Below are positions 1 to 8,067 of a DNA stretch of 51,331 nt, piece after piece. This stretch comes from Streptomyces radiopugnans (GTDB lineage Bacteria; Actinomycetota; Actinomycetes; Streptomycetales; Streptomycetaceae): NCBI RefSeq assembly GCF_900110735.1, contig NZ_FOET01000023.1:1-51331 (forward strand). The letters run 5' to 3'. Each line of letters begins with the position of its first letter. Within the stretch, counting starts at the first letter, position 1. The notes beneath the pieces are model-generated. The model had not been told where the DNA came from and did no database searches. It saw only the letters and a list, made by a program, of their open reading frames with translations. The translations under genes and the position numbers were made by a program.

Positions 1-171
1 CCCGACGTGGATGCGCAGCACATCGCTGCTGCCGAAGGCGCCCTGGGGGCGGGGGTTGTCGGCGAGGTGGTCGACGGCGGTGAAGACCTGCCTCACCCCG
101 TCGGGGTCGTCCTTGGCGAGCCGCTCCGCCTGGACCAGGGCCTCGGGCTCCCAGACGACCTCATACCTCAC
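1..171 (-). CDS. RelE/ParE-family toxin, N-terminal 57 codons (cut by window edge)
   Basis: The translation begins MRYEVVWEPEALVQAERL and continues with a DPDGVRQVFTAVDHLADNP stretch, the usual opening beta strand and helices of a RelE/ParE ribonuclease or gyrase-poisoning toxin. The catalytic C-terminal strands lie beyond the left edge. The GTG start overlaps the TGA of the antitoxin gene (GTGA), so the pair is translationally coupled with the antitoxin first, as in phd/yefM-type modules. The family assignment is good; the target (mRNA or gyrase) cannot be told from this half. Confidence 0.8.
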   Translation of the reverse strand, partial: MRYEVVWEPEALVQAERLAKDDPDGVRQVFTAVDHLADNPRPQGAFGSSDVLRIHVG

Positions 172-428
172 GCCTGGTCCTGGCCGAAGACGCGGCGGTA
201 GGCCTCCTCGTGCGGGACGCCGGTGTCCTCGCCGCGGGCCTGGCGGGCGCGGTAGGCGGCCAGCGCCCGCAGCTCCTGCAGTTCCAGGGCATCGGCGGGG
301 CTGACCAGCATCGCGACGGTCTGTCCGTGGTCGGTGATGGCGACCGGTTCACGGGTGGCGCTGACCTCGCGTGCGATGGCGCCGAGCCGGGCGCGGGCTT
401 CCACGATCGAGTAAGTGATCTCCGTCAT
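168..428 (-). CDS. Phd/YefM-family antitoxin
   Basis: This 86-residue protein starts MTEITYSIVEARARLG and carries the ITDHGQTVAMLVSPADALEL segment typical of the Phd/YefM DNA-binding fold. The C-terminal tail (about residues 60-86) is charged and probably disordered; that tail normally wraps the toxin. It overlaps the downstream toxin gene by four bases. Antitoxins of this family bind their own promoter, so autoregulation from the region just above position 428 is expected. The ATG was chosen because it begins the conserved region; longer upstream readings have no family resemblance. Confidence 0.88.
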   Translation of the reverse strand: MTEITYSIVEARARLGAIAREVSATREPVAITDHGQTVAMLVSPADALELQELRALAAYRARQARGEDTGVPHEEAYRRVFGQDQA

Positions 429-1118
429 GCACGCCACCTTACGGAAGTGTGCACCTTCCGTGCCGCTTCTCGCGTGACGTGGCAAGAGCCCGCCACACCA
501 CCGCCAAGCCTTACTGGACCGAGGCGGAGTACCGCCGGCGCCGAGCAGGGCTCCGGTCCGTCTCAGGTCACCTGGCTCCACTTCCGGTGGCCGCGGCCAC
601 CGGCTCTGCCCTCCCTCCGCTGGCCCCGAGTCCTTCCAGGCCATGCGCCACCCCCCAGGCGAGGGCCGGGCTGAACCAGGCTCCCTGGTTCAGCCCGGCC
701 TGTCACAGGACGGTGGTGAGGCGTTCGATGACCGCGCGGGCGGCATCCTCGGAGCCCGCCGCAGCCCTGCTCCCCGAGCGTAGGCTCCGCGTCCGTGAAC
801 ACGGCTGCGGCCGTTCGCCCCGCAGGGTGACACCACCTACCCGCACACCGCCCCCCTGCCCGGGGCCCGCCATCACGTGGATGTCGCGCCGACACTCGCG
901 GCGGTGATGGCGCGTGGGCGGCGGGGGCAGGCTTGGCCGGGACACCCGGTGGTGAAGGCGGAGGCAGGCTGTGGCGAGTGACGGCGGTGACCATCATCAG
1001 CGTCTGACAACCCGGCTCACCTCGCCCCAGCTCCTGCCGTTCCGAGTGCGCCGTGCTGGAGAGGGATGTCGATACTTCGCGGGGCTGTAGTCGGTGTCTG
1101 CGGTGACCGCAGCCGTCT
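429..1118. other. 690-base stretch without a convincing gene
   Basis: Only low-complexity, Arg/Pro-rich readings occur here. One minus-strand reading ends at 703 with SEDAARAVIERLTTVL, which looks like a genuine protein C-terminus sitting just before the hairpin at 664-700. Its upstream part is not protein-like, so it may be the tail of a deleted gene. Confidence 0.4.
664..700. terminator. 17-bp perfect hairpin, 3-base loop
   Basis: Arms 664-680 and 684-700 are perfectly complementary around the loop CTC. There is no T tract, as is common for Streptomyces terminators. It lies just beyond the end (703) of a minus-strand C-terminal remnant, and about 235 bases upstream of the antitoxin start. 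Confidence 0.55.
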
Positions 1119-2267
1119 GTGCGCGTTGTACGTGACGTGCCAAAACTTTCACCGAGCCCGTCTCCTGTTTCGGCTGCGCCGACCGCGGCGAGCGCTCCTC
1201 TGTCTTTCCTGCTGACCACGCAGCAAGGCGAAGCCGCCCGTCGCCTCCTGGCCTACGTGGCTTCTTTGCCGTTGACGGGCGCGGATGCGCAGCTGCTCGC
1301 CGTGGTCGTCGCTATCCGCGCCGCCCGGAGCGGGGCCGGCAACCTCACCGGGGCGGACCTGCGCTCCCTGCGCCTGACCGACCCGGCAGGCGCCCTCACC
1401 GCGGTGGAGGCCCTGGGCTGGCAGGCGCAGGGGGACCTTCTGGGGGGCGACCCGGATACCCCCGTGCCTATCACTGTGCCTGCCCTGATCGGCGAGACAG
1501 ACCGCAAGCTGCCTTTCGGCAAGCTCATGCGTTCCCGGGTGTCGGGGTGGACGACTCGGACCCTTGCCGTCAAGCCGGTGAAGAAGGCCACCCCTGCCGC
1601 GCGGCTGGCCGCGCTGTTCCTGGCCTCCCACAGCTCACCCAACGGCTACGGCACCCTTCCTGCCGCCCTTCCCGGCCACTGTCGCGCCGCCCTGCCCGAG
1701 CTACGGTCCAAGGGCTTCCTGTCCGAGCTCGAGGACGAGCAATATCTGCTGACCGAAGCCGTCCGGCACCTGTCGGGCATGGGTCCTCGCCCCCACGCCA
1801 AGGCAGCAGTCGACCTGCTCCGCTGGCAGGCATGGAAGGAACGGGCGAGTGCTGCGCTGCGCCGGCATGTTGAGGCCGTCGAGCACTGCTCCCTGTGTGC
1901 CCTGCCTACCGAACGGGTGGCGAGGGCGTTCATGGGCGAGCCTTCCGCTGTCCGGTTCTCGAAGAAGGTGCACTCCGCCTACGGCGTGTGGAAGGACACC
2001 CAGCCGGACCGGGGCCCTCGTGCCGCGCAGTTCGCGGCGGCCTTCCGTGCCGAACACGGCCACGGCCCCTCGATGAAGCAGTTGTGTGAAGGGCTGGGGT
2101 GGCAGGAGCAGCCGCGGGATCTGCGGCACTTCATCGTTCTGCGTCTGATCGCGAATGAGTGGTTGACGAACACCGCGCCTGTGCCCTGGACCCTGCGGCC
2201 GGGCAGGGCCGCCCGGATCGGTCCCCCTGCCGCTGTTCCAGCCGCCGGCAGCGCGGCGCAGCGGTAG
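1119..2267 (+). CDS. Unrecognised protein with CxxC motif and winged-helix-like C-terminal region
   Basis: This 382-residue reading has coding-like composition but I do not recognise the family. Visible features are a CSLCALP cysteine pair near residue 257, and a C-terminal block (EHGHGPSMKQLCEGLGW ... VLRLIANEWL ... LRPGRAA, about 310-370). That block resembles the small helix-turn-helix modules at the C-terminus of many actinobacterial plasmid and phage proteins. A nucleic-acid-binding role is therefore an inference only. The start is uncertain: GTG 1119 or GTG 1137, neither with a good ribosome-binding site. It stands alone between a toxin-antitoxin pair and a decayed glycosyltransferase, which suggests mobile or accessory DNA. 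Confidence 0.6.
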   Translation: MRVVRDVPKLSPSPSPVSAAPTAASAPLSFLLTTQQGEAARRLLAYVASLPLTGADAQLLAVVVAIRAARSGAGNLTGADLRSLRLTDPAGALTAVEALGWQAQGDLLGGDPDTPVPITVPALIGETDRKLPFGKLMRSRVSGWTTRTLAVKPVKKATPAARLAALFLASHSSPNGYGTLPAALPGHCRAALPELRSKGFLSELEDEQYLLTEAVRHLSGMGPRPHAKAAVDLLRWQAWKERASAALRRHVEAVEHCSLCALPTERVARAFMGEPSAVRFSKKVHSAYGVWKDTQPDRGPRAAQFAAAFRAEHGHGPSMKQLCEGLGWQEQPRDLRHFIVLRLIANEWLTNTAPVPWTLRPGRAARIGPPAAVPAAGSAAQR

Positions 2268-2389
2268 ACGCTGCTGCGCCGCGCTGCCGGTCCAGGGACC
2301 GTCTGCTGATCGGAGGTGGTCACGTCGCCCATCCCGAAGCGCGGCGATACCGGCAACCCTTTCAGCTTCCGGTGCGGGTCGGGCGACGG

Positions 2390-2790
2390 GCCGACGGCTG
2401 CAGGGTCCCGACGGCAGCCTCCGCGGTGTCGGTGCGGCGGGCCACGCCCAGTCCCGCGAGCCGGTCGGTGGCCTGCGGCACGGCGTTCATCGGGACGCCC
2501 GCCAGCAGTCCTTTGTTGCAGCCGCCCATGCCGGCGTGGGCGGCGGAGGCGTCCGTCTGCGCCAGGACCGCCCGCTGCGGCACCCAGGGGTGCACCTCGA
2601 TGTTGGACGGGCGGTGCCCGGCTCCCCGGATCGGTGTACTTGCCGATCTGGAGGACGGTGCACCGGCGGTGGACCTCCGGCCGGCGGGTGTGCGCCGGGC
2701 CCAGGGAGGTCGGCGGTACCTTCTCCGCACCTTTGGGGCGGGTCCGGCCGCCCACGCCCGCGGATACGTCGAAGCAGGGCCCGGTGAACG
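2390..2790 (-). pseudogene. Decayed MGT-type (GT1) glycosyltransferase fragment
   Basis: On the minus strand, separate frames give pieces of one family. Around 2680-2720 is TSLGPAHTRRPEVHRR; around 2630-2667 is TVLQIGKYTDPGS; around 2390-2620 is NIEVHPWVPQRAVL, then HAGMGGCNKGLLAGVPMNAVP. These match, in order, the nucleotide-sugar-binding C-terminal domain of macrolide-type glycosyltransferases (SLGT..RPE, VLQIG, VHRWVPQ, THAGMG, GVPMVAVP). At least one frameshift and a small deletion separate them, and the N-terminal acceptor domain is absent. The alignment of motif order is seen; the exact ends are approximate. Confidence 0.6.
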
Positions 2791-2845
2791 CCGCCGTGGT
2801 GGTGTGGGTCCTGTGGGTGTGCGGCTGCGGTCCGCCCCCTGCTAT

Positions 2846-2861
2846 AGTGGTCTATACCACT
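2846..2861. promoter_or_regulatory. DasR-type operator (dre) upstream of nagB
   Basis: The 16-mer AGTGGTCTATACCACT is an inverted repeat (AGTGGT/ACCACT) with the TGGTCTANACCA core of the DasR-responsive element. It lies 30 bases upstream of the nagB start, where it would overlap a promoter. DasR is the GntR/HutC regulator of N-acetylglucosamine use in Streptomyces, released by glucosamine-6-phosphate, and nagB is an established DasR target. Binding here is inferred from sequence. Confidence 0.82.
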
Positions 2862-2891
2862 GGTGTTCATTCTCGGATCGGCAGGCGCAGC

Positions 2892-3677
2892 GTGGAAGTT
2901 GTCATCGTCCCGGACGCCGCCGCGGGCGGGGAGATCATCGCCGAGGCCATGGCCGACCTTCTGCGGCGAAAGCCCGGCGCGCTGCTCGGTGTGGCCACGG
3001 GCTCGACGCCGCTGCCCGTCTATCGGGCCCTGACAGCCAAGGCCGCCGCGGGCGATGTGGACGTCTCACGCGCCCGGATCTGCCAGCTCGACGAGTACGT
3101 CGGCCTGCCCGCCGGGCATCCCGAGTCCTACCGCTCGGTGGTGTTGCGCGAGGTGGTGGAACCGCTCGGGTTGGACGAGGCGTCCTTCATGGGACCCGAC
3201 GGCTCCGCCGAGGATGTCCCGGCGGCCTGCGCGAGGTACGACAGGGAGTTGGCCGAGGCCGGCGGTGTGGACCTCCAACTGCTCGGCATCGGCACCGACG
3301 GGCACATAGGTTTCAACGAGCCGTGCTCCTCGCTGGCCTCCCGTACCCGCATCAAGACGCTCACCCGGCAGACCCGCGCCGACAACGCCCGCTTCTTCGA
3401 CGGTGACATCGACCAGGTGCCGCACCATGTCATCACCCAGGGCATCGGCACCATCCTGGAAGCCCGCCATCTGGTGCTGCTCGCCACCGGCGAGGCCAAG
3501 GCGGAGGCCGTCGCGCAGACCGTCGAGGGGCCGCTGACCGCGATGGTCCCGGCCTCCGCACTGCAGATGCACCCCCACGCCACGGTCGTGGTGGACGAGG
3601 CGGCGGCGTCCCGGCTGAAGCTCGCGGACTACTTCCACGCCACCTACGAGGCCAAACCGCGCTGGCAGGGACTCTGA
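2892..3677 (+). CDS. nagB: Glucosamine-6-phosphate deaminase NagB
   Basis: The 261-residue product is close to the usual 266. It converts glucosamine-6-phosphate to fructose-6-phosphate and ammonia in the cytosol. Visible motifs are the phosphate-binding GVATGSTPLPVYRAL (33-47), the base QLDEYVGL (Asp67), and IGTDGHIGFNEP (Asp136, His138) for ring opening. GTG 2892 is chosen because MEVVIVPDAAAGGE is the family's N-terminus; in-frame sequence upstream contains the operator. It is the last step for amino sugars made by the neighbouring nan operon, although it has its own DasR-type control and runs toward that operon. nagA is not in the window. Confidence 0.95.
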   Translation: MEVVIVPDAAAGGEIIAEAMADLLRRKPGALLGVATGSTPLPVYRALTAKAAAGDVDVSRARICQLDEYVGLPAGHPESYRSVVLREVVEPLGLDEASFMGPDGSAEDVPAACARYDRELAEAGGVDLQLLGIGTDGHIGFNEPCSSLASRTRIKTLTRQTRADNARFFDGDIDQVPHHVITQGIGTILEARHLVLLATGEAKAEAVAQTVEGPLTAMVPASALQMHPHATVVVDEAAASRLKLADYFHATYEAKPRWQGL

Positions 3678-3731
3678 CGGCCGGCGCGGGGCCGCCCGCG
3701 GTACGGCACCGGCCGCGGAGCCCGGCGTCCC

Positions 3732-3771
3732 CTCCGCCCCGGTAGGCCCGCACGGACCTACCGGGGCGGAG
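3732..3771. terminator. Hairpin terminator after nagB
   Basis: A 15-bp perfect stem (3732-3746 with 3757-3771) and 10-base loop lie 54 bases after the nagB stop. Confidence 0.7.
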
Positions 3772-3806
3772 AGGACGTCCCGGAAGCCGCCCGCCGCACG
3801 CCGTGC

Positions 3807-3840
3807 GGCCCCGGCCGGAGGGGAGGGCCCGGCCGGGGCC
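3807..3840. terminator. GC-only hairpin between convergent nagB and nan operon
   Basis: Arms GGCCCCGGCC (3807-3816) and GGCCGGGGCC (3831-3840) pair perfectly. It lies between two convergent transcription units, so it could serve both. Confidence 0.5.
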
Positions 3841-3851
3841 TGTGGGGGAGT

Positions 3852-3880
3852 ACCGGAAGGACGGCGCCCGGCCTTCCGGT
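3852..3880 (-). terminator. Hairpin at the end of the nan operon
   Basis: Arms ACCGGAAGG (3852-3860) and CCTTCCGGT (3872-3880) pair perfectly; the upper arm touches the nanE stop codon. Confidence 0.5.
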
Positions 3881-4572
3881 CAGCCCGCCAGCTCGTCCAC
3901 AAAGCGCCTGGTCAGCGCGGTCGGCGCCGTGATGGCGGTACCTACGACGACGCTCAGCGCACCCGCCGCGAGTGCGTCGGCGGCCTGCGCCGGAGTGGCG
4001 ATGCGTCCCTCGGCGATCACGGGGGTGCGAACCGAGGCGGCGAGTTCGGTGACGAGCCGCAGATCCGGCGCCGTCTGCCGGGGCGACCCCGGCACGTATC
4101 CCGACAGGGTGGTCGACACGAAGTCGGCGCCCTGCGCGGCGGCTTCCCGGCCCTCGCCAAGAGTCGAGACGTCGGCCATGACCAGGGCGCCCGCCTCGTG
4201 GACGGCCGCGACGAGTTCGGTGAAGGTGCTGCCGTCGGGGCGCGGCCGGGCGGTGGCGTCGGCCGCGACGACCACGGCTCCCGCCTCGACGACGGCGAGC
4301 GCGTGGCGCACGCTCGGGGTGATGTAGACGCCGGTGCCGCCGTCCTTCCACAGCCCGATCACCGGCAGGTCGACGGCCGCGGCGGCGGCCGCGACGACCT
4401 CCGGTCCGTTGACGCGCACGGCCGCGGCGCCGCCGGCCTGCGCCGCGCGGGCCATGCGCACGAGGGTGCCGGTGTGGCGCATCGGGTCGCCGGGCGGTGC
4501 CTGGCACGACACGATCAGACGGCCCTTCAGAAGAGCGGCCAAGCCGGAGGGCTGGGGCGCGGACGAGGTCAT
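3880..4572 (-). CDS. nanE: N-acetylmannosamine-6-phosphate 2-epimerase NanE
   Basis: The 230-residue TIM-barrel protein interconverts ManNAc-6-phosphate and GlcNAc-6-phosphate. Family signatures seen are GRLIVSCQAPPGDPM near the N-terminus, IGLWKDGGTGVYITP (catalytic Lys region, about 73-87), ADVSTLGEG, and VIAEGRIATPAQA near the C-terminus (catalytic Glu and phosphate loop). The ATG overlaps the nanK stop (ATGA). It is the last gene of the operon esterase-sialidase-nanA-nanK-nanE and hands its product to NagA/NagB. Confidence 0.93.
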   Translation of the reverse strand: MTSSAPQPSGLAALLKGRLIVSCQAPPGDPMRHTGTLVRMARAAQAGGAAAVRVNGPEVVAAAAAAVDLPVIGLWKDGGTGVYITPSVRHALAVVEAGAVVVAADATARPRPDGSTFTELVAAVHEAGALVMADVSTLGEGREAAAQGADFVSTTLSGYVPGSPRQTAPDLRLVTELAASVRTPVIAEGRIATPAQAADALAAGALSVVVGTAITAPTALTRRFVDELAG

Positions 4573-5522
4573 GGCGTGGCTCCAGAGGTGCGGGGAGGGT
4601 GCAGGGGCAGCGTGCGGGTCAGCGCGGCGGCCCCGAGGACTGCCGCGTCGTCTCCTGCGCCCGGCGGGACCGGGCGCAGGGTGCGCAGCGGGGGCATGAG
4701 TTCGGCGGCGAAGGCCGAGCACAGGGAGTCCCAGTACAGCGCTCCGATACGGGGCACTCCTCCGCCGACGGCGACGCGGTGCGGTCCAAGGGCGTTGGCG
4801 AGGCCGCCCAGGGCGCGGCCGGCCGCACGGGCGCCCGTGACGATGGCCGAGACCGCGTGCGGGTCCTTGCGGGCCGCGCGGCCGGCCACGGTCTCCAGGC
4901 GGTCGGCCGGGTTCCCGCTCAACCGCGTGTAGTGGGCGGTGATGCCCGGCCCGGCGGCGATCGCCTCCAGGTGGCCGATGGCTCCGCAGGTGCAGGGCAG
5001 TCCGTCCGCCTCGGGGCTCGGCAGGTGGCCGAGGTGGCCGGCGATTCCGGCGGCGCCGTGCAGTATGCGCCCCGCGGCGGCGACGGCGCCGCCGACGCCG
5101 GTGCCGACGGCCGCGTAGATCAGCGTGGTTCCCTCGCCGCCGTCCATGGCGGCGAGTTCCGCGGCGGCGGCGGCCCGTACGTCGTTGTCGCAGGCCACGG
5201 GGAGCCCTGTACGGCCGGCGAGGCCGTCGGCCAGGGCGGTGCCGGCCCAGTCGCGGAGGGTGTCCGTGGCGCTGACCACGGTCCCGGAGGCGGGGTCGAT
5301 CACTCCGGCCGCGGCGACGCCGATCGCGGTGGCCTCCTGCCTCCGGACAGCACGGGCGGCCTCGGCCAGCGCGTCCAGCACCGCATCCGCCCCCCGGGCC
5401 GCCGGGGTGGGCAGTGTGTGCCGGGCCAGGACGGCGCCGTCGCCCGCGACGAGGGCGGCGGCGATCTTCGTGCCGCCCAGGTCGAGGCCGATCACCGGTG
5501 TGCCGCGGTGCCGTGCCGTCAT
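4569..5522 (-). CDS. nanK: ROK-family N-acetylmannosamine kinase NanK
   Basis: The 317-residue ROK sugar kinase has the ATP-phosphate motif DLGGTK (14-19), a CDNDVRAAAAAE segment holding the likely catalytic Asp (112-114), AVGTGVGGAV, and the zinc region GHLGHL...CTCGAIGHLE (162-186). In the usual ROK zinc motif CxCGxxGCxE the last ligand is Cys; here it is His184, with His163/166 and Cys177/179 also available. Position between nanA and nanE makes ManNAc the expected substrate. It overlaps both neighbours by four bases, so the three genes are translationally coupled. Glucokinase activity is the alternative, but the context argues against it. Confidence 0.9.
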   Translation of the reverse strand: MTARHRGTPVIGLDLGGTKIAAALVAGDGAVLARHTLPTPAARGADAVLDALAEAARAVRRQEATAIGVAAAGVIDPASGTVVSATDTLRDWAGTALADGLAGRTGLPVACDNDVRAAAAAELAAMDGGEGTTLIYAAVGTGVGGAVAAAGRILHGAAGIAGHLGHLPSPEADGLPCTCGAIGHLEAIAAGPGITAHYTRLSGNPADRLETVAGRAARKDPHAVSAIVTGARAAGRALGGLANALGPHRVAVGGGVPRIGALYWDSLCSAFAAELMPPLRTLRPVPPGAGDDAAVLGAAALTRTLPLHPPRTSGATP

Positions 5523-6478
5523 CGGACCGGGAGCAGTCCGGCCCCGCGCAGCCGCTGCTCGACGTGCGCGACCGACGCGTCGTCCAACTGGATCTGCGGG
5601 GCGGCGGTGGTGCCGTGCGTGAACACCCCGAGCAGCCGCAGCGCGTGCTTGAACGCGCCGATGGCGGAGGAGTTGCGGCCCATCTCGTCCTCCGGGCCCG
5701 CGTCGACCATGCCGAACAGCTCGACGAGCCGCTCCTGTTCCTTGACGGCGCGTTCGAGGTCGCCGCCCCGCACGGCGTCGTAGAGGCGCACGTATCCGGC
5801 GGGGTCGACGTTGCCCAGGCCGGGTACGACACCGTCGGCGCCGGCCAGCAGAGCGGCGTCGACGGTCAGTTCGGACCCGGTGAGGATGCTGAAGGAGGGG
5901 GCCGGGCCTTCGGCGCGGCCGTGGCGTCCGCCGAGCTCGACAATGAGTCTGCGCAGGGAGCCCTCGTCGCCGCTGCTGTCCTTGAGGCCGGCGAGCGTGC
6001 CGTCCCCGGCCAGTTCGCGTAGCAGGGAGGTGGAGAGCTTGCTGTGCACGGAGACCGGGAGGTCGTAGGCGTACAGGGGCAGGCCGATGCGGGAGCGGAT
6101 GGTGCGGAAGTGGCGGATGATCTCCCGGGGGTGGGTCCGGGTGTAGAAGGGCGCGGTCGCCACCAGGGCGTCGGCGCCCGCCTCGCGGGCGGCCTCGGCG
6201 TGGGCGAGCACCCGGGGTGTGGTCATGTCGATGACGCCGGCGAGCACGGGGACGCGCCCGCCGGCGCTCTCCACTACCGTCCGCAGCGCCGCTTCCCGCT
6301 GCCGGTCGGTGAGGAAGGCGACCTCGCTGCTGGAGCCGAGGGCGAACAGGCCGTGGACCCCTCCGCTCACGAGGTGCTCGACGTGCCGGGCGAGCGAGGC
6401 GGTGTCGACCTCGCCCGATGCGTCCAGGGGGGTGCAGACGGGCGGTACGACGCCGCGCAGGGGCAGGGACGAGGACAT
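5519..6478 (-). CDS. nanA: N-acetylneuraminate lyase NanA (DapA superfamily)
   Basis: The 319-residue class I aldolase of the DHDPS/NAL superfamily cleaves sialic acid to ManNAc and pyruvate. It shows the pyruvate-binding loop ALGSSSEVAFL (46-56), YAYDLP with Tyr138, and GLKDSS with the Schiff-base Lys166. ATG 6478 is preceded by an AGGAG-type site at a good distance and begins the conserved MSSSLPLRGVVPPVCTPL. Dihydrodipicolinate synthase or another keto-acid lyase would be possible from sequence alone, but the adjacent sialidase, NanK and NanE decide for sialate lyase. An 80-base gap separates it from the sialidase gene. Confidence 0.9.
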   Translation of the reverse strand: MSSSLPLRGVVPPVCTPLDASGEVDTASLARHVEHLVSGGVHGLFALGSSSEVAFLTDRQREAALRTVVESAGGRVPVLAGVIDMTTPRVLAHAEAAREAGADALVATAPFYTRTHPREIIRHFRTIRSRIGLPLYAYDLPVSVHSKLSTSLLRELAGDGTLAGLKDSSGDEGSLRRLIVELGGRHGRAEGPAPSFSILTGSELTVDAALLAGADGVVPGLGNVDPAGYVRLYDAVRGGDLERAVKEQERLVELFGMVDAGPEDEMGRNSSAIGAFKHALRLLGVFTHGTTAAPQIQLDDASVAHVEQRLRGAGLLPVR

Positions 6479-6557
6479 GAAGGGGCTCCTGGGGAGGGTG
6501 GTGTCGGTACGGAACGGGCCGCCTGCGCGAGGCGTCGCGCGGGCGGCCAGGGGCGGG

Positions 6558-8042
6558 CTAGGGCGCGGTGACGGTGAGCGTGCCGTCACCGTAGGACCGC
6601 TGCCAGCCGCGCACGAGGTAGGTGGCGGTCGTCGGCACGGCGCCCGCGGCGGCGTTCGCGGGGACGGTGACGGGGATCTTCATGTTCGCGCCCTGGCCAG
6701 GCCTGAGAGCGGGCACGGTCACGCTCGGGGCGCTCCAGCCTGCCGGCAGCTTGAGGGAGACCGTGCCGGAGGGGAGGTCCACGTCGTTCTGGCTGACGAC
6801 GCGGACGGTGACTTCGGTGGTCCTCCCTGCGGGCAGGGAGGCGGGCGGGGTGACGGTGACGGGCGCACAGACTCCGCCGAGCCACTTCAGGTCGAAGGAG
6901 GAGTAGGTGATGTGCTGGTAGTTGGCGCGTTCCCACAGCAGGCCCACCCGGGGGTTGGCCGCGGTGCCGTCGCTGAGTGGGGTGAGCGTGGAGTAGGCGG
7001 CCGAGCCGGCCTCGGCGGTCTTGCGCACCGGCCAGTTCTGCCCGTTGTCGCAGGAGAGGCGGACGGTGAGATTGCTGCGGCTGCCCGTGGCGGCCGTGTT
7101 GCTGAACATCAGCCAGGAGGCGCGTGGGTGCGAGGCGGGTACGTCCGGCGCGAAGCGCATGACGGAGCCGTTGTTGGCGGGGTCGGGCAGTTCCCTGTCC
7201 TGCTGGAACGGGGTGTAGGTGACGCCGCCGTCGGTGGAGTAGGCCACCGTGCGGTACGGCGCGGATCGGTTGTTGAGCATGATGCGGCCGTCGGACAGCT
7301 CCACGGTCTTGTTCTCGTCGCCGCCGGGGCCGACCGGGGTGCCCGTCCTCCAGGTGGCGCCGTGGTCGTCGCTGTAGGCGCTGACGGCGTAGTTGGCGCC
7401 GTTGTGGCGGATGGCGTACTGCTGGATGAGGCGGCCCGCGTACTTCCCGTGCCGCAGCTGGATGCCCTCGCCGGAGGCGGCGAACATCCCGGCCCAGGCC
7501 GGATTCTTGATCTCGGCGGTGATCCGTTCGTGCTTCCAGGTCAGGCCGTCGTTGTCGGAGTAGCTGTAGTCGGCTTGGAGGACGTTCGGGTCGCTCTCGT
7601 CGTTGCCGGTCGCCGAACCGAAGAAGCCCTGGTTCACGGAAGCCGCGTAGAAGACGAAGATTCGCCCGGTCTGCCGGTCGACGAGGAGGCTGGGGTCGCC
7701 GTAGCCCTGGGGGGCGGGGTCTTTGCGTACGACCTGCTGGGGCTGCCAGGTGGCCCCGCCGTCGGTGCTGCGGCGCAGGACGATACCGAGGTTGCCGGGC
7801 AGGTCGGCGAGGGTGGGGCGGGCGTCGTAGGCGGCGATCAGCGTGCCCTTGACCGTCCTGGTCAGGGCGGGGATGCGGTAGTAGGGGGAGCCTGCGCCGG
7901 CGGTGGCGATGTCCTGCGAGACGAGGGCGCCGGGAGCGAAGGCGGTCTGCTGATCGGCGGTGTGCGCGGCGGGCGTGCCGGCGATCAGCAGGGCCAGGGC
8001 GGTGGCTGCGGTGGCGGTGACCAGAGTGGCTCTGCGCTGCAT
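6558..8042 (-). CDS. Secreted exo-alpha-sialidase (GH33) with NEW3-like domain
   Basis: The 494-residue protein begins with a Sec signal peptide (about 1-29, cut near HTA-DQ). The beta-propeller carries YYRIPAL (54-60, including the first arginine of the sialidase triad) and AYDARP (71-76). Five Asp-boxes follow: STDGGATW (92), YSDNDGLTW (161), YSDDHGATW (223), STDGGVTY (269) and SCDNGQNW (330). Glu243 and Tyr350 are plausible nucleophile-pair residues. From about 395 comes an NPCBM-associated NEW3-like domain (VTPPASLPAGRTTEVTV...). It releases terminal sialic acids outside the cell and feeds the ABC transporter and NanA. A GAAGAGG site precedes the ATG. Confidence 0.93.
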   Translation of the reverse strand: MQRRATLVTATAATALALLIAGTPAAHTADQQTAFAPGALVSQDIATAGAGSPYYRIPALTRTVKGTLIAAYDARPTLADLPGNLGIVLRRSTDGGATWQPQQVVRKDPAPQGYGDPSLLVDRQTGRIFVFYAASVNQGFFGSATGNDESDPNVLQADYSYSDNDGLTWKHERITAEIKNPAWAGMFAASGEGIQLRHGKYAGRLIQQYAIRHNGANYAVSAYSDDHGATWRTGTPVGPGGDENKTVELSDGRIMLNNRSAPYRTVAYSTDGGVTYTPFQQDRELPDPANNGSVMRFAPDVPASHPRASWLMFSNTAATGSRSNLTVRLSCDNGQNWPVRKTAEAGSAAYSTLTPLSDGTAANPRVGLLWERANYQHITYSSFDLKWLGGVCAPVTVTPPASLPAGRTTEVTVRVVSQNDVDLPSGTVSLKLPAGWSAPSVTVPALRPGQGANMKIPVTVPANAAAGAVPTTATYLVRGWQRSYGDGTLTVTAP

Positions 8043-8067
8043 GAACGGGCCTCTTCTCAGGTGGGGG

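Noticed and set aside
703..945. Minus-strand 80-codon reading
   Set aside because: Only its last 16 residues look genuine; kept as a note in the gap entry rather than a gene.
2316..2891. N-terminal extension of NagB
   Set aside because: It contains the DasR-type operator and the antisense of a decayed glycosyltransferase; NagB proteins start at MEVVIVPDA.
3880..5832. Very long minus-strand reading (about 650 codons) ending with the NanE sequence
   Set aside because: Only the last 230 codons are protein-like; the rest is the antisense or shifted image of nanK and nanA.
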